NCBI RefSeq assembly: GCF_007858475.1
Contig: NZ_VIGX01000014.1
Location: forward strand, 1 to 64,000
DNA length: 64,000 bases
Direction of reading: 5' to 3'
Source: Tsukamurella conjunctivitidis
GTDB lineage: Bacteria > Actinomycetota > Actinomycetes > Mycobacteriales > Mycobacteriaceae
Part shown: positions 35,062-44,300 of the stretch, one piece after another
Position numbering within the stretch: position 1 is the first letter of the stretch
Layout of the letters: each line of letters begins with the position of its first letter
Made by a program: the position numbers and the translations under genes
The notes under the pieces: model-generated
The model's database searches: none
Seen by the model: the letters and a program-made list of their open reading frames with translations, nothing else
What the model was told of the DNA's origin: nothing

Positions 35062-35075
35062 TTACTCTGGAGTAA
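35062..35075. promoter_or_regulatory. TTAC-N6-GTAA operator between fadA2 and fabG4
   Basis: TTACTCTGGAGTAA is a palindrome with 6-bp arms. It sits centrally in the divergent promoter, 43 bp from the fadA2 start and 50 bp from the fabG4 start. On the minus strand it reads AACTTACTCCAGAGTAAG, closely matching the sites at 26947-26960 and 38393-38406. Confidence 0.65.
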
Positions 35076-35124
35076 GTTGCTTGTCGATAGCCTATCGGAA
35101 CCCCACACGGATGAGGTACCCCAC

Positions 35125-36483
35125 ATGCCTGATGCACCTAGCACGGACTTCTACGCGGCCTTCGTGAAGTCGGGCCCCGGCTCCTTCCTGGCCAGCCGGC
35201 TCGGCCTGCCGCAGCCGCCGGTCCTCCGCCGCTACCAGGCCGGTAAGCCCGCGCTGGCCGGCCCCGTCCTCCTCGGCGGCAAGGGCCGCCTCGTCGAGCC
35301 GGTTCGCGAGCTGCTCGCGGACTACGACCTCGTCGTCAACAACGGCGGCGCCCGCGGCGCCGAGAAGCTGGGCGGCGCGGTCTTCGACGCCACCGGCATC
35401 ACCTCGATCGACGAGCTGGTGACCCTCTACGAGTTCTTCGCCCCGCAGATGCGCTCGCTGGGCAACAGCGCCCGCCTCGTGGTGCTCGGCACCACGCCGG
35501 AACTGATCGAGGACCTCGACGAGCACATCGTCCAGCGCGCCCTCGAGGGCTTCACCCGCTCCGTCGCCAAGGAACTGCGCGACGGTGCCACCGCCCAGCT
35601 GGTCTACGTGCACCCGCAGGCCTCCACCGGCGCCTCGGGCCTCGCGTCGACGCTGCGCTTCCTGCTCTCGGGCAAGTCCGCCTACGTCGATGCGCAGGTC
35701 ATCCGCGTCACCGACAAGGACGCGACCGCGCCCGCCGACTGGGACAAGCCGCTCGCCGGCAAGGTCGCCCTGGTGACCGGCGCCGCGCGCGGCATCGGCG
35801 CCACCATCGCCGAGGTGCTCTCGCGCGACGGAGCCCACGTCATCGCCGCCGACATCCCCGCCGCCGGCGAGGCGCTGTCCGCAGTCGCGAACAAGGTCGG
35901 TGGCACCGCGTTGCCGCTGGACGTGACCTCCGAGGACGCGGGCAAGAAGATCGCCGAGCTCGTGAAGGCGCGCCACAGCGGCCTCGACATCATCGTCAAC
36001 AACGCCGGCATCACCCGCGACAAGCTGCTCGCCAACATGGACGAGGGCCGCTGGAACTCGGTCATGGCGGTCAACCTCAAGGCGCCGAAGCAGCTGGTCG
36101 ATGCACTGCTCGCCGAGGACGCCCTGAACGAGGGCGGCGCCGTCGTCGACGTCTCGTCGATCGCCGGCATCGCGGGCAACCGCGGCCAGACCAACTACGG
36201 CGCCACCAAGGCCGGCGTCATCGGCCTCGTCGACGCCTACACCCCGGTGCTCGCGAAGAAGAACATCACCATCAACGCCGTCGCCCCCGGCTTCATCGAG
36301 ACCGCCATGACCGCGGCGATCCCGCTGGCCACCCGCCAGGCCGGCCGGCTCATGAACTCGCTGCAGCAGGGCGGCCAGACCGTCGATGTCGCGGAGACCA
36401 TCGCCTACTTCGCCGCGCCGTCCTCGGCCGCGGTGACCGGCAACGTCGTGCGCGTCTGCGGTCAGAGCCTGCTGGGGGCCTGA
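35125..36483 (+). CDS. fabG4: High-molecular-weight 3-oxoacyl reductase FabG4
   Basis: 452 aa, the two-domain HMwFabG form (M. tuberculosis FabG4, Rv0242c, is 454 aa). Residues 1-200 are a degenerate flavodoxin-like Rossmann domain lacking the TGxxxGxG loop. Residues ~210-452 are a catalytic [62 protein letters not shown] (Ser, Tyr, Lys triad). It reduces 3-oxoacyl-CoA/ACP with NAD(H). It is directly followed by htdX (2-bp gap), its dehydratase partner in long-chain fatty-acid metabolism. Confidence 0.94.
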   Translation: MPDAPSTDFYAAFVKSGPGSFLASRLGLPQPPVLRRYQAGKPALAGPVLLGGKGRLVEPVRELLADYDLVVNNGGARGAEKLGGAVFDATGITSIDELVTLYEFFAPQMRSLGNSARLVVLGTTPELIEDLDEHIVQRALEGFTRSVAKELRDGATAQLVYVHPQASTGASGLASTLRFLLSGKSAYVDAQVIRVTDKDATAPADWDKPLAGKVALVTGAARGIGATIAEVLSRDGAHVIAADIPAAGEALSAVANKVGGTALPLDVTSEDAGKKIAELVKARHSGLDIIVNNAGITRDKLLANMDEGRWNSVMAVNLKAPKQLVDALLAEDALNEGGAVVDVSSIAGIAGNRGQTNYGATKAGVIGLVDAYTPVLAKKNITINAVAPGFIETAMTAAIPLATRQAGRLMNSLQQGGQTVDVAETIAYFAAPSSAAVTGNVVRVCGQSLLGA

Positions 36484-36485
36484 TC

Positions 36486-37376
36486 ATGGCGACCAAGACC
36501 ACCGTCCTGCAGGCCCCGCCGTCGAGCCTGTCGGTGCTCACGCGCGGGCTGCGCGGCATCCTGCCCGTGGTCGGCAAGCAGGGCCCGCTCAAGCCGGAGA
36601 CCGCGCTGCCGGACCGGACCGTCGAGCTCACCGTCGACGTCGATCCCGCACGGGTCGGCGAGTACTGCGAGGTCGTGGGGCTGAAGAACACCGGCGAGGT
36701 ACCCGTGATGTACCTCTACGTGCTCTCCTTCCCGCTCATCATGGACCTGTTCCTCTCGGACGAGTTCCCGGCCGCGGCCGTGGGCTCGGTGCACGTGGAG
36801 AACACGATCACGCGCCGCCGCCGCGTGGTGCCCGGCGAATCGCTGACGCTGCGCACGTCGGTGGGCAACCTGCGGGAGCACCGCAAGGGCATGCTCATCG
36901 ACTTCACGACGGAGTTCACCGACGCGTCCGGCGCGTCGGTCGCCTCCGAGGTGTCGACGATGCTCATCCAGCAGCGCACGTCGCTGTCGGGTGAGCCCTC
37001 GGGGCCCGCTCCCAAGGAGGGCCGCCCGGGCGCCCCCGACGCGCTGCTCTCCGTGAACGGCTCGCTGATCCGGCAGTACGCCGGTGTCAGCGGCGACCGG
37101 AACCCGATCCACATGTCGCCGCTCGGCGGCAAGGCCTTCGGCTTCCCGTCGTCGATCGCGCACGGCGCGTGGACCGCCGCCGCGATGCTGCGCGTCGTCG
37201 AGGGGCACGTCCCCGACGCGGTGGTGCACCACGTGCGCTTCGGCAAGCCGGTGATCCTGCCCGCGCGGATCGGGCTGTACGTCGCGCGCGACGAGGCCAC
37301 CGGCGGCACCGAGATCGTCGCGAAGGACCTCAAGAAGGGCTTCCCGCACGTGACGGCCACCGTCACGCCGCTGTAA
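36486..37376 (+). CDS. htdX: 3-hydroxyacyl-thioester dehydratase HtdX
   Basis: 296 aa double hot-dog protein. The C-terminal MaoC domain carries the hydratase-2 motif YAGVSGDRNPIHM (Asp/His pair, near residue 200), then GFPSSIAHGAWT. The N-terminal hot-dog domain has no catalytic residues. Together with FabG4 and FadA2 it forms the Rv0241c-Rv0243 cassette thought to extend or degrade long acyl chains. It starts 2 bp after fabG4 and ends at a strong hairpin containing the iterated octamer. Confidence 0.93.
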   Translation: MATKTTVLQAPPSSLSVLTRGLRGILPVVGKQGPLKPETALPDRTVELTVDVDPARVGEYCEVVGLKNTGEVPVMYLYVLSFPLIMDLFLSDEFPAAAVGSVHVENTITRRRRVVPGESLTLRTSVGNLREHRKGMLIDFTTEFTDASGASVASEVSTMLIQQRTSLSGEPSGPAPKEGRPGAPDALLSVNGSLIRQYAGVSGDRNPIHMSPLGGKAFGFPSSIAHGAWTAAAMLRVVEGHVPDAVVHHVRFGKPVILPARIGLYVARDEATGGTEIVAKDLKKGFPHVTATVTPL

Positions 37377-37388
37377 GTCCTGATCTCC

Positions 37389-37427
37389 GACGGTGCCCGC
37401 CCGGCTTCGGCCGCGGCGGGCACCGTC
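37389..37427 (+). terminator. Terminator of fabG4-htdX with UUCG loop
   Basis: GACGGTGCCCGCC (37389-37401) pairs perfectly with GGCGGGCACCGTC (37415-37427). The stem continues as CGGC/GCCG around a TTCG tetraloop with one bulged base. Both arms carry the iterated octamer, one in each orientation. Confidence 0.88.
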
Positions 37428-37753
37428 GTCTCCGGGTGCGGGCGCGCGGGCCGCGGGGGTGCAGTAGTCGTTCAGAAGAGCCATGCGCGGCACGCACACC
37501 CGTCACTGCACGCAGCGGCGCCGACATTCCCGCACTCGGGCCATGCAGCATCTCGTAGTGTCGATGCATGACGGCAGATCGTGAGGCGCAGCGCAATTGG
37601 ACCCACGTCGGGTGCGGCCTCGCGGTCTTCCTCGCGCTCGACGCCGCGGCGCTCCTCTGGGCCGGAACCTTCCCCGGCGACCCCGACCGACGCGGCTCGG
37701 ACCAGGGGCATACACCTCTCCGGCCGGTGGTGGGCAAGAACTGTCCGACTGAC
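37428..37753. other. Gene-poor stretch: repeat copy and a doubtful small reading frame
   Basis: No confident gene. It contains a copy of the intergenic palindromic repeat (37464-37557). A plus-strand frame from ATG 37568 encodes a plausible membrane segment (GCGLAVFLALDAAALLWAG) with high third-position GC for ~45 codons. That frame has no ribosome site and then runs antisense through the whole TetR gene. It may be a decayed small membrane-protein gene. Confidence 0.4.
37464..37557 (+). repeat. Intergenic palindromic repeat, copy 3
   Basis: GTAGTCGTTCAGAAGAGCC leads into ATGCG-CGGCA-CGCAC (37483-37497) followed by ACCC. A second element starting ATGC lies exactly 60 bp on (37543). It aligns with the two better-preserved copies after aftD. 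Confidence 0.5.
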
Positions 37754-38350
37754 TCACTCCGGCCGCTCGCCGCGGATGCCGCCCCAGAGGAACGAAGTCA
37801 TGATCTCGACGGCGCGGTCCAGCTCGACCTTGCCGGTGGCCAGACGGTCCGCGATCGCCTCGCCGGAGCCGACGAGCGCGACGGCGTAGAGCTCGAAGTC
37901 CGTGTCCTCCGGCGCGTACTTGGCGGCCTCGCGGAGCAGCACCGCCGTCATCTCGACGACCCGCTCGCGGCTGTTCTCCGAGAGGGCGGCGAAGGCGGCC
38001 TGACCGGTGGTCTCCCGGTACATCACACGCCAGGCGTCGCGGTTCTCGTCGACGTACTTGAGGAAACCCGCGATCACGGACCGCAGGCGCTGCAGCGGCG
38101 GCAGGGTGGGGCTGGCGTCGAACTCGATGCTGCGCATGAACTTGCCGGCCTCGCGGGTCACGCAGGCCGCGAAGAGCTCGTCCTTGGAGCCGTAGTACAG
38201 GTAGAGCATCGGCTTGCTGATCTGCGCCTCACGGGCCACCGCGTCCATCGACGTCTCGTAGAAGCCGTTGCGCGAGAACACCTTGATGGCGGCGTCCAGC
38301 ATCTGCTGCTCGCGCACCGCGCGGGGCAAACGCTTCGTACCACCGGCCAT
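37754..38350 (-). CDS. TetR-family regulator, probable repressor of the fadE5/fadA2/fabG4 regulon
   Basis: 198 aa with the helix-turn-helix EQQMLDAAIKVFSRNGFYET then AQISKPMLYLYYGSKDELFA and a helical ligand domain. A strong AAGGAGG ribosome site precedes the ATG. It resembles Rv0238, which in M. tuberculosis also lies between lpqI and the htdX/fabG4/fadA2 genes. Its own promoter carries two TTAC-type palindromes (38362-38375 and 38393-38406) like those before fadE5 and fadA2/fabG4. The likely ligand is an acyl-CoA (inference). Confidence 0.9.
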   Translation of the reverse strand: MAGGTKRLPRAVREQQMLDAAIKVFSRNGFYETSMDAVAREAQISKPMLYLYYGSKDELFAACVTREAGKFMRSIEFDASPTLPPLQRLRSVIAGFLKYVDENRDAWRVMYRETTGQAAFAALSENSRERVVEMTAVLLREAAKYAPEDTDFELYAVALVGSGEAIADRLATGKVELDRAVEIMTSFLWGGIRGERPE

Positions 38351-38361
38351 CGGCGTCCTCC

Positions 38362-38375
38362 TTACTCTCGAGTCA
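38362..38375. promoter_or_regulatory. Imperfect TTAC-N6-GTAA-like operator near tetR start
   Basis: TTACTCTCGAGTCA differs by one position from a perfect palindrome and shares TTACTC--GAGT with the fadA2/fabG4 site. It lies between a TAGGAT-type -10 and the ribosome site, suggesting autorepression. Confidence 0.5.
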
Positions 38376-38392
38376 GATCCTAGCCCACCAGG

Positions 38393-38406
38393 TTACCCAC
38401 AAGTAA
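38393..38406. promoter_or_regulatory. TTAC-N6-GTAA operator upstream of tetR
   Basis: TTACCCACAAGTAA; on the minus strand it reads GTAACTTACTTGTGGGTAAC. This shares its GTAACTTAC left part and GGTAAC right end with the fadE5 site. It covers the probable -35 of the tetR promoter. Confidence 0.55.
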
Positions 38407-38429
38407 GTTACGGCGGAATCGCCCGGATT

Positions 38430-39593
38430 TCAGCAGCGGACGGCGTGCTTGGCGCGCGCGACGCGCAGCACCGAGTCGTCGAGCTGCTTCGCGGTGATCC
38501 GCTTCGCCTTCACCGAGGCCTCCACAGCATCGATGGCCGCGCGCAGTTGGTCGGTCGAGATCCACAGTGCCACATCCGCGCCCGCCTCCAGCGACTTCGC
38601 GACGGCCTGGGGCACCGAGAACCGGTCGGTGATCGCCTTCATGCCGGACAGATCGTCGGTGAAGATCGGCCCGTCGAACCGCTTCGCGCCGTAGCCGGCA
38701 CCGTCGCGCAGCAACCGCATCGTCGCGGGACTGAGGCTGGTGGGCAGGCCCGGCTCGGTGAGCCCCGGCACCGTCAGGTGGCCCACCATGACGCCCGCGT
38801 CGCCGCTCTCGACGGCGGCGCGGAACGGGATCAGATCCTTCTGCTTGAGCTGATTCAGGGGCGGCACGCTCACGCCGCCCCGGTGCGAGTCGCCCGACGA
38901 GCTGCCGTGCCCCGGGAAGTGCTTGAACACCGGGTAGACGCCGCCGTCGCGCAGCCCCGCGGCGAAGGCCTGCGAGTACTTGACCACCACCGCGGGGTCG
39001 TTCGAGTAGGAACGATCACCGATCACCGAGTCGTCCGGCTGGGCGGAGACGTCGGCGTCGGGCGCGAAGTCCACCGTGATCCCCATGGACTTGAGCAGCT
39101 TGCCGATGCGCGCGCCCTCCGCCCGCGCCTGCGCGACCGTCTTCGTCTTCGCCAGCTCACGCGCCGAGACGAGGTCCGCGCCGGGCACGCGGGAGACGCG
39201 GCCGCCCTCCTCGTCGACGGAGACCATGGCCGGCACCTTCCCCGCCTTCGCCACGGATTGCAGAGTGCCGCCCGAGAACACCGAACGATCGGTCCAACTG
39301 CCGATGAACACGCCGCCCGCGCCCTGCTGGATCGCGCGCCGGGCGTCGGCGGCGTCCGTCACGCCGACCATGAGCAGCTGCCCGATCTTCTCCCGCACCG
39401 AGAGCGTGGCGAGCAGGTCCGATCCGCAGGTCGCCGGCCGCCCCGGGCCGGACGACGGCGCGGCCGACGCGGTCGCGGACGGGGCCTGCGCGACGGTCGC
39501 GGTCGTCGGCGGCGCCTCCGGCGTCGACGGGCCGCACGCGGCGACCGTGGCCGCCGCGATCGTCAGGATCGTGAGGTTCCGAAACTTCTGCAT
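38430..39593 (-). CDS. lpqI: LpqI lipoprotein, family 3 beta-N-acetylglucosaminidase
   Basis: 387 aa with a lipoprotein signal ending in VAAC (Cys20) and a Thr/Ala/Pro linker to residue ~50. A GH3 (NagZ-type) barrel follows: REKIGQLLMVGV, SVDEEGGRVSRV, VDFAPDADV, KHFPGHGSSSGDSH (general acid/base histidine loop) and the nucleophile aspartate in FTDDLSGM. It removes GlcNAc from peptidoglycan fragments at the cell surface during wall recycling. Gene order lpqI-tetR-(htdX/fabG4/fadA2) matches the Rv0237-Rv0243 region. No paired terminator is visible before the tetR promoter. Confidence 0.93.
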   Translation of the reverse strand: MQKFRNLTILTIAAATVAACGPSTPEAPPTTATVAQAPSATASAAPSSGPGRPATCGSDLLATLSVREKIGQLLMVGVTDAADARRAIQQGAGGVFIGSWTDRSVFSGGTLQSVAKAGKVPAMVSVDEEGGRVSRVPGADLVSARELAKTKTVAQARAEGARIGKLLKSMGITVDFAPDADVSAQPDDSVIGDRSYSNDPAVVVKYSQAFAAGLRDGGVYPVFKHFPGHGSSSGDSHRGGVSVPPLNQLKQKDLIPFRAAVESGDAGVMVGHLTVPGLTEPGLPTSLSPATMRLLRDGAGYGAKRFDGPIFTDDLSGMKAITDRFSVPQAVAKSLEAGADVALWISTDQLRAAIDAVEASVKAKRITAKQLDDSVLRVARAKHAVRC

Positions 39594-39620
39594 CGCGGCC
39601 AGTCTGTCAGATCGCGCCGG

Positions 39621-40544
39621 CTACCGGGCCAGTCGAAGCAGCTTGCCGGTCAGCGTGGTCGCGTACATCGCCGCGCCGTCCCAGCCGGGACCGCGCCCGA
39701 AGCGCACCGACGTCACACCCCGGTGACCAGTGGCGATCGTGCACTGTGCGCCCGTCTCCGGGACGAGCCGCACGACCGTGCCGGGCAGGTCCAGCGCGGC
39801 GTAGACGGCACCGTCGGGCCCGACGGTCAGGTCGTCGGCGAAGTGCGCGGGGCCGAACCCGGGGACCTCGTAGCGGCGCGGCCGGTCGGGGCGAGCGGGA
39901 TCGATCGCGTAGAGCCGCGTGGTCGCGGTGGTGGCCGTCGAGGCCCACAGCCGGCCCGACGCGCCGTCGAACCAGAGGCCGTTGACGGGCTCGCCGCGCA
40001 GCGCGAAGGGCACGGGCGCGCCGCCGGGCGCGGTCGCGACGATCCCCTGCCGCGGCCCGAGGACGGTGCTGGTCACGGCACGCCCGTCGGGCAGGAGCGC
40101 CAGGCCGTTCGGCATGGTCAGGCCCGCGGCGACGGTGCGGGCCGCACCGGTGGACGGGTCGACCACCGCCACCGTGCCGTCCGTTCTCCCTAGTAGTCCC
40201 GACGGTGCGCTGTTCGCGGTGGTCACGTGCACGGCGCCCTCGCGCACGACGATCCCTCCGGGGTTCGGCAGGTCGACGACGGTGCGCAGCGAGCCGGGGT
40301 CGGTCCCCGCGAGCAGACTCCCCTTCCCGGTCACCGGGTTCTGTCGGGAGAGGTAGACGGTGCCGACACCGTCGAAGGCGAGGTTCTCCAGCGCACCCAT
40401 CCCGGACCGGAGGACCGTCGTGCGCCACCCCGCACAGGCCGGGTCCGACGGTGCCGCCGTGGCCGGGGCCGGGGCGACGGACAGAGCGCCGATCGCGGCG
40501 GCGGTAACGGCGACGGGACGGAGCAGGGCGCGGCTTCTTCGCAT
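39621..40544 (-). CDS. Secreted SMP-30/NHL-type beta-propeller protein
   Basis: 307 aa with a Sec signal peptide (RRSRALLRPVAVTAAAIGAL, cleavage near APATAAP). A series of propeller-blade repeats follows: LENLAFDGVGTVYLSRQNP, NPGGIVVREGAVHVTT, GLTMPNGLALLPDGRAVTST, GLWFDGASGRLWAST, ADDLTVGPDGAVYAAL. This pattern matches the SMP-30/gluconolactonase/ScyD-like propellers. Metal-binding residues cannot be assigned confidently, and the role outside the cell is unknown. It lies 27 bp upstream of lpqI on the same strand, so cotranscription is possible, and is divergent from the usp gene. Confidence 0.8.
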   Translation of the reverse strand: MRRSRALLRPVAVTAAAIGALSVAPAPATAAPSDPACAGWRTTVLRSGMGALENLAFDGVGTVYLSRQNPVTGKGSLLAGTDPGSLRTVVDLPNPGGIVVREGAVHVTTANSAPSGLLGRTDGTVAVVDPSTGAARTVAAGLTMPNGLALLPDGRAVTSTVLGPRQGIVATAPGGAPVPFALRGEPVNGLWFDGASGRLWASTATTATTRLYAIDPARPDRPRRYEVPGFGPAHFADDLTVGPDGAVYAALDLPGTVVRLVPETGAQCTIATGHRGVTSVRFGRGPGWDGAAMYATTLTGKLLRLAR

Positions 40545-40687
40545 GCGCGCAGTGTTGCAGGCGCGCGAAAACCAGCCCGGGTGCGCGTCCGCACGCCGCC
40601 GGACACGCCCGGACTTGCATCTTGCAACCGTCTCGTTTCGGCGTAGCCTGGAGGCATCAGGTAACCGTGAAGATCGAGGTGATCCGC

Positions 40688-41188
40688 ATGAGTGTCCCCG
40701 TCAAGGTTCTGATCGCGTACGACGGTTCCGAGTCCTCCCAGCGCGCCGTCAAGTACGCCAGCAAGGTGCTCGCGCAAGGACGCGACGCCGAGGCGATCGT
40801 CGTCACCGCGTGGGAGTCCACGATCCATCAGGCCGCTCGCCTGTCCGCGATGTCCGGCGTGGCCGGCGCCGGCGCGGCCGAGACCGCGCTGACCCGCGAG
40901 AGCGACGTCGTGCACGCCGAGGCGAAGAAGACCAACCAGCAGGGTGTCGACCTGGCGGCCGCCGCGGGATTCAGCGCGCACGGCGAGCTCATCGAGGTCT
41001 CCACCACGGTGTGGACCGCGCTCATCGCCGCGTCCGACACCTTCGATGTGGACGTCATCGTCTCCGGCAGCCGCGGGATCTCGGGCATCAAGGCGCTGTG
41101 GCATTCGTCCGTATCGGAGCACGTGCTCCGCGGCTGCAAGCGGCCGGTCATGATCGTGCCGTCCGGCTGCGCCGAGCTGGACCTGTAG
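40688..41188 (+). CDS. Universal stress protein (UspA family)
   Basis: 166 aa from ATG 40688 (GAGGTGAT just upstream; an upstream in-frame start is rejected). Core motifs are VLIAYDGSESSQRAVKYASK (strand 1 plus ATP loop) and the C-terminal IVSGSRGISGIKALWHSSVSEHVLRG, the G-x2-G-x9-G-S/T ATP-binding element of UspFG-type proteins. It probably binds ATP and responds to stress. It precedes a small secreted protein gene by 10 bp; a -10 box for that gene overlaps this stop codon. Confidence 0.92.
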   Translation: MSVPVKVLIAYDGSESSQRAVKYASKVLAQGRDAEAIVVTAWESTIHQAARLSAMSGVAGAGAAETALTRESDVVHAEAKKTNQQGVDLAAAAGFSAHGELIEVSTTVWTALIAASDTFDVDVIVSGSRGISGIKALWHSSVSEHVLRGCKRPVMIVPSGCAELDL

Positions 41189-41198
41189 ACTTTCCCGC

Positions 41199-41399
41199 AT
41201 GGACCGCACCTCGATCATCGCCAGCGCCACCGCCGCGCTCGCCGGCATCGTCGTCGCCGTGGCCCTCGCACTGGTGAGCGGCGCGGCCGTCGCGCAGACG
41301 ACCCCCTCCTCCGAGGTCACCGCCGTGAACCCCGACAAGGGCTTCCTGCAGGGCTCGTCGAACTACGGCGAGCGCGACGACTCGGGTGCCAACAAGTAG
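41199..41399 (+). CDS. Small secreted protein (Rv0236A-like)
   Basis: 66 aa. An N-terminal signal or anchor helix (residues ~7-28, IIASATAALAGIVVAVALAL) ends with AVA-Q, followed by a ~35-residue polar tail. A gene of this type precedes aftD in mycobacteria (Rv0236A), and here the aftD GTG overlaps its last codons by 14 bp, so they are coupled. TAGACT (41186-41191) lies 7 bases before the ATG, a leaderless-type promoter that contains the usp stop codon. Function unknown. Confidence 0.8.
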   Translation: MDRTSIIASATAALAGIVVAVALALVSGAAVAQTTPSSEVTAVNPDKGFLQGSSNYGERDDSGANK

Positions 41400-44300
41400 C
41401 CCGCACTTCTCCGACGAACCCCTGACCCGCCGCGCAGGCGCGTGGGCGTTCGTCGCCCTGCTCGCGCTGAGCTTCCTCAGCGCGCCCGGCAAGGTCGTCG
41501 CCGACACCAAGCTCGACCTCACGGCGAACCCGATCGGCTTCCTCGCCCGCGCGGCCAACGTCTGGTCCAGCCAGTCCCCGCTCGGCCAGGTGCAGAACCA
41601 GGCCTACGGATACTTCTTCCCGCACGGCGCCTTCTTCGCGCTCGGCCAGTTCCTGCACGTCCCGCCGTGGATCACGCAGCGCCTGTGGTGGGCACTGCTC
41701 CTGTTCGCGGGCTTCTGGGGGATCATCCGGCTCACCGAGGCACTGCGCACCGGGTCCCGCGGCAGCCGCGTGGTGGCCGCCGCCGCGTTCGTGCTGGCGC
41801 CACAGGTGCTCACGACGCTGGGCGCCATCAGCTCCGAGACCGCACCGGTGATGCTGGCGCCGTGGGTGCTGTTGCCCCTGGTGCAGCTGCTGCAGGGCGC
41901 GGACGTGCCGCTGCGGAACCTCGCCGCGCGGTCGGCGGTCGCGGTCGCCCTGATGGGCGCGGTGAACGCCGTGGCCACGGGCTTCGCGTGCGCGGTCGCC
42001 GCGCTGTGGTGGCTGCTGCATGCGCGCGTCGGCGCCGGGACGAGGCGGTTCTGGACGTTCAGCGCCTGGTGGGCGGTGTGCGTGGCGCTCGCGACCACCT
42101 GGTGGATCGTGCCGCTGCTCATCATGGGCCGCGTCAGCCCGCCCTTCCTCGAGTTCATCGAGTCCTCCCGCGCGACCACGCAGTGGGCGTCGCTCCCCGA
42201 GGTGCTGCGCGGCACCACGTCGTGGAGCCCGTTCATCTCCGACGAGCGCGGCGCCGGCGCCATGCTCACCACCTCCCCCGCGGCCGTCGTGGTCACCGGG
42301 CTGGTCGCCTGCGCTGGAATCGCCGGGCTCACCATGCGCCGCATGCCGAAGCGCGGAGTCTGGGCGACGGTGCTGCTCGTCGGGTTGGCGGGGATCGGCG
42401 CGGGCTACGCGAGCGGCCTCGGCTCCCCCTTCGCGGAGCCGGTGCGGGTGTTCCTGGACAGCGTCGGCGCGCCCCTGCGCAACGTCTACAAGCTCGAGCC
42501 CTTCCTCCGGTTGCCGCTGGTCCTGGGCCTGGCGCACCTGCTGGCCCGCGCGCCGCTGCCCGGCACCGTCGACCTGCGGCGCGTGCGGCGGGCGCTGGCG
42601 CACCCCGAGAACGACCGGCTCGCGGCCGGGGCGCTCGCCGTCGTGGTGGTGCTCGCACTCGCGGGCGGCATGGCCTGGACGGGCAAACTCTCGCCCCGCG
42701 GCCCCTACGACCGGATCCCCGACTACTGGTCGCAGGCCGCGGACTGGCTGTCCGCCCACGCTGCCGGGACCGCCCCCGGCCAGGCCCGCGCCGAGCGCGC
42801 CCTGGTGGTGCCGGGCGCGCCCTTCGGTGCGCAGCTGTGGGGACTCACGCGCGACGAGCCCATCCAGCCCCTCGCCGAGACGCCGTGGGCCGTGCGCGAC
42901 GCGATCCCGCTCAACCCGCCCGGCGCCATCCGAGCCCTCGATTCGGTGCAGCGCCTGTTCAGCGCGGGCACCCCGTCGGCGGGCCTGGCCGCGACGCTGC
43001 GCCGCCAGGGCATCTCCTATCTCGTGCTGCGCGCGGACCTCGACCCCGGTACGTCGCGCTCCGCCCGGCCCGCGCTGGCGCGCGCGGCGATCACCGGTTC
43101 CCCCGGGATCAGCGAGGTCGCGCGCTTCGGTCCCGACATCGCGCCGCCGACCGTCGAGAAGGTGGTCGTCGACTCGGGGCTGCGGCCGCCGCTGCCGGCC
43201 ATCACGATCTACCGGGTCGACGGTGCCGCCCCCACCGGTCCGTACGTCGCGGACCTGGCGGCGATGCCGCGCGTCGCGGGCGGGCCGGAGTCGCTGCTGG
43301 GGCTGCAGGCGGACGCCGCCGCGGCCGGCCGGCGCGAGCTCGGGGCGGCGCTGCTCGCCTCGGACGCCGAGGCGGCGGGCCTGCCCGACGGTCCGCTCAT
43401 CGTCACCGACACCCCCAAGCGGCGCGAGACCGATTACGGCCGCGTCGACGACCACAGCTCCGCGATCCGCACCGCGGACGATCCGCGCCGCACCCTCAAC
43501 CGCCTGCCCGACTACCCCGCGGCGGGCCTGGTCGACGGCCAGTGGGACGGCGCGACGGTCTCGGCGTCGAGCTCGGCCGCCGATGCCACGCAGCTCGGCA
43601 CCGTCCTGCCCGGCGCGGGGACGGCCGCCGCGGTGGACGGCGACAAGAACACCGCGTGGGTCTCGTCGGGCCTCGACCACGCGATCAACCAGTGGCTGCA
43701 GTTCACCCTCCCCGAGGCCCGCGAGGACCTGTCGGTGACGGTGACCGTCGGCCGGGCGCTGGGCCCCGCTGTGACGCGCCTGCTCATCACCACGGAGGCC
43801 GGCTCCGTCTACTCCGACCCGGTCACCGCGGGCACCCCGATCACGCTGGTCGCCCCGTCGGAGCCGACCCGATGGGTACGGATCACCGCCGCCGAGACCG
43901 CGGACCGCTCGTGGGGCAACCAGTTCGCGATCACCGAGGCCGAGCTCGCGGACACCCGCACCGGACGGGCCGTCCCCGCGCGGCACGACGTCGCGCTGCC
44001 CGCGACCGGGCCGGCGCAGCGCTGGGTCTTCGGACAGGACACGATGGGCCGCTCGGGCTGCGTCGTCACGCCCGGCCCGAACGGCGCGCCGGGGCCCGTG
44101 CAGTGCGCCGACATCGCGATCGGGCCGGAGGAGCCCGGGCCGCTGCGACGCACCGTCGACGGCCCGGGCGCACCCGCGGTGACACCGTCGCTGACGGTGC
44201 GAGCGCGCCCCGGCCAAGCACTGTCGGCCCTGCTCGGGGCGCCGGGCGCGCCGTCGGCGTTCGCGGAGTCGGCGGTCGGCGACGGCCGGGCGAGTTCCGC

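Noticed and set aside
37568-38383. Plus-strand frame starting with a possible membrane helix and continuing antisense through the TetR gene
   Set aside because: The TetR gene on the other strand is clear and has a strong ribosome site. Only the first ~45 codons look coding-like, so at most this is a decayed gene fragment; recorded as part of the gene-poor stretch.
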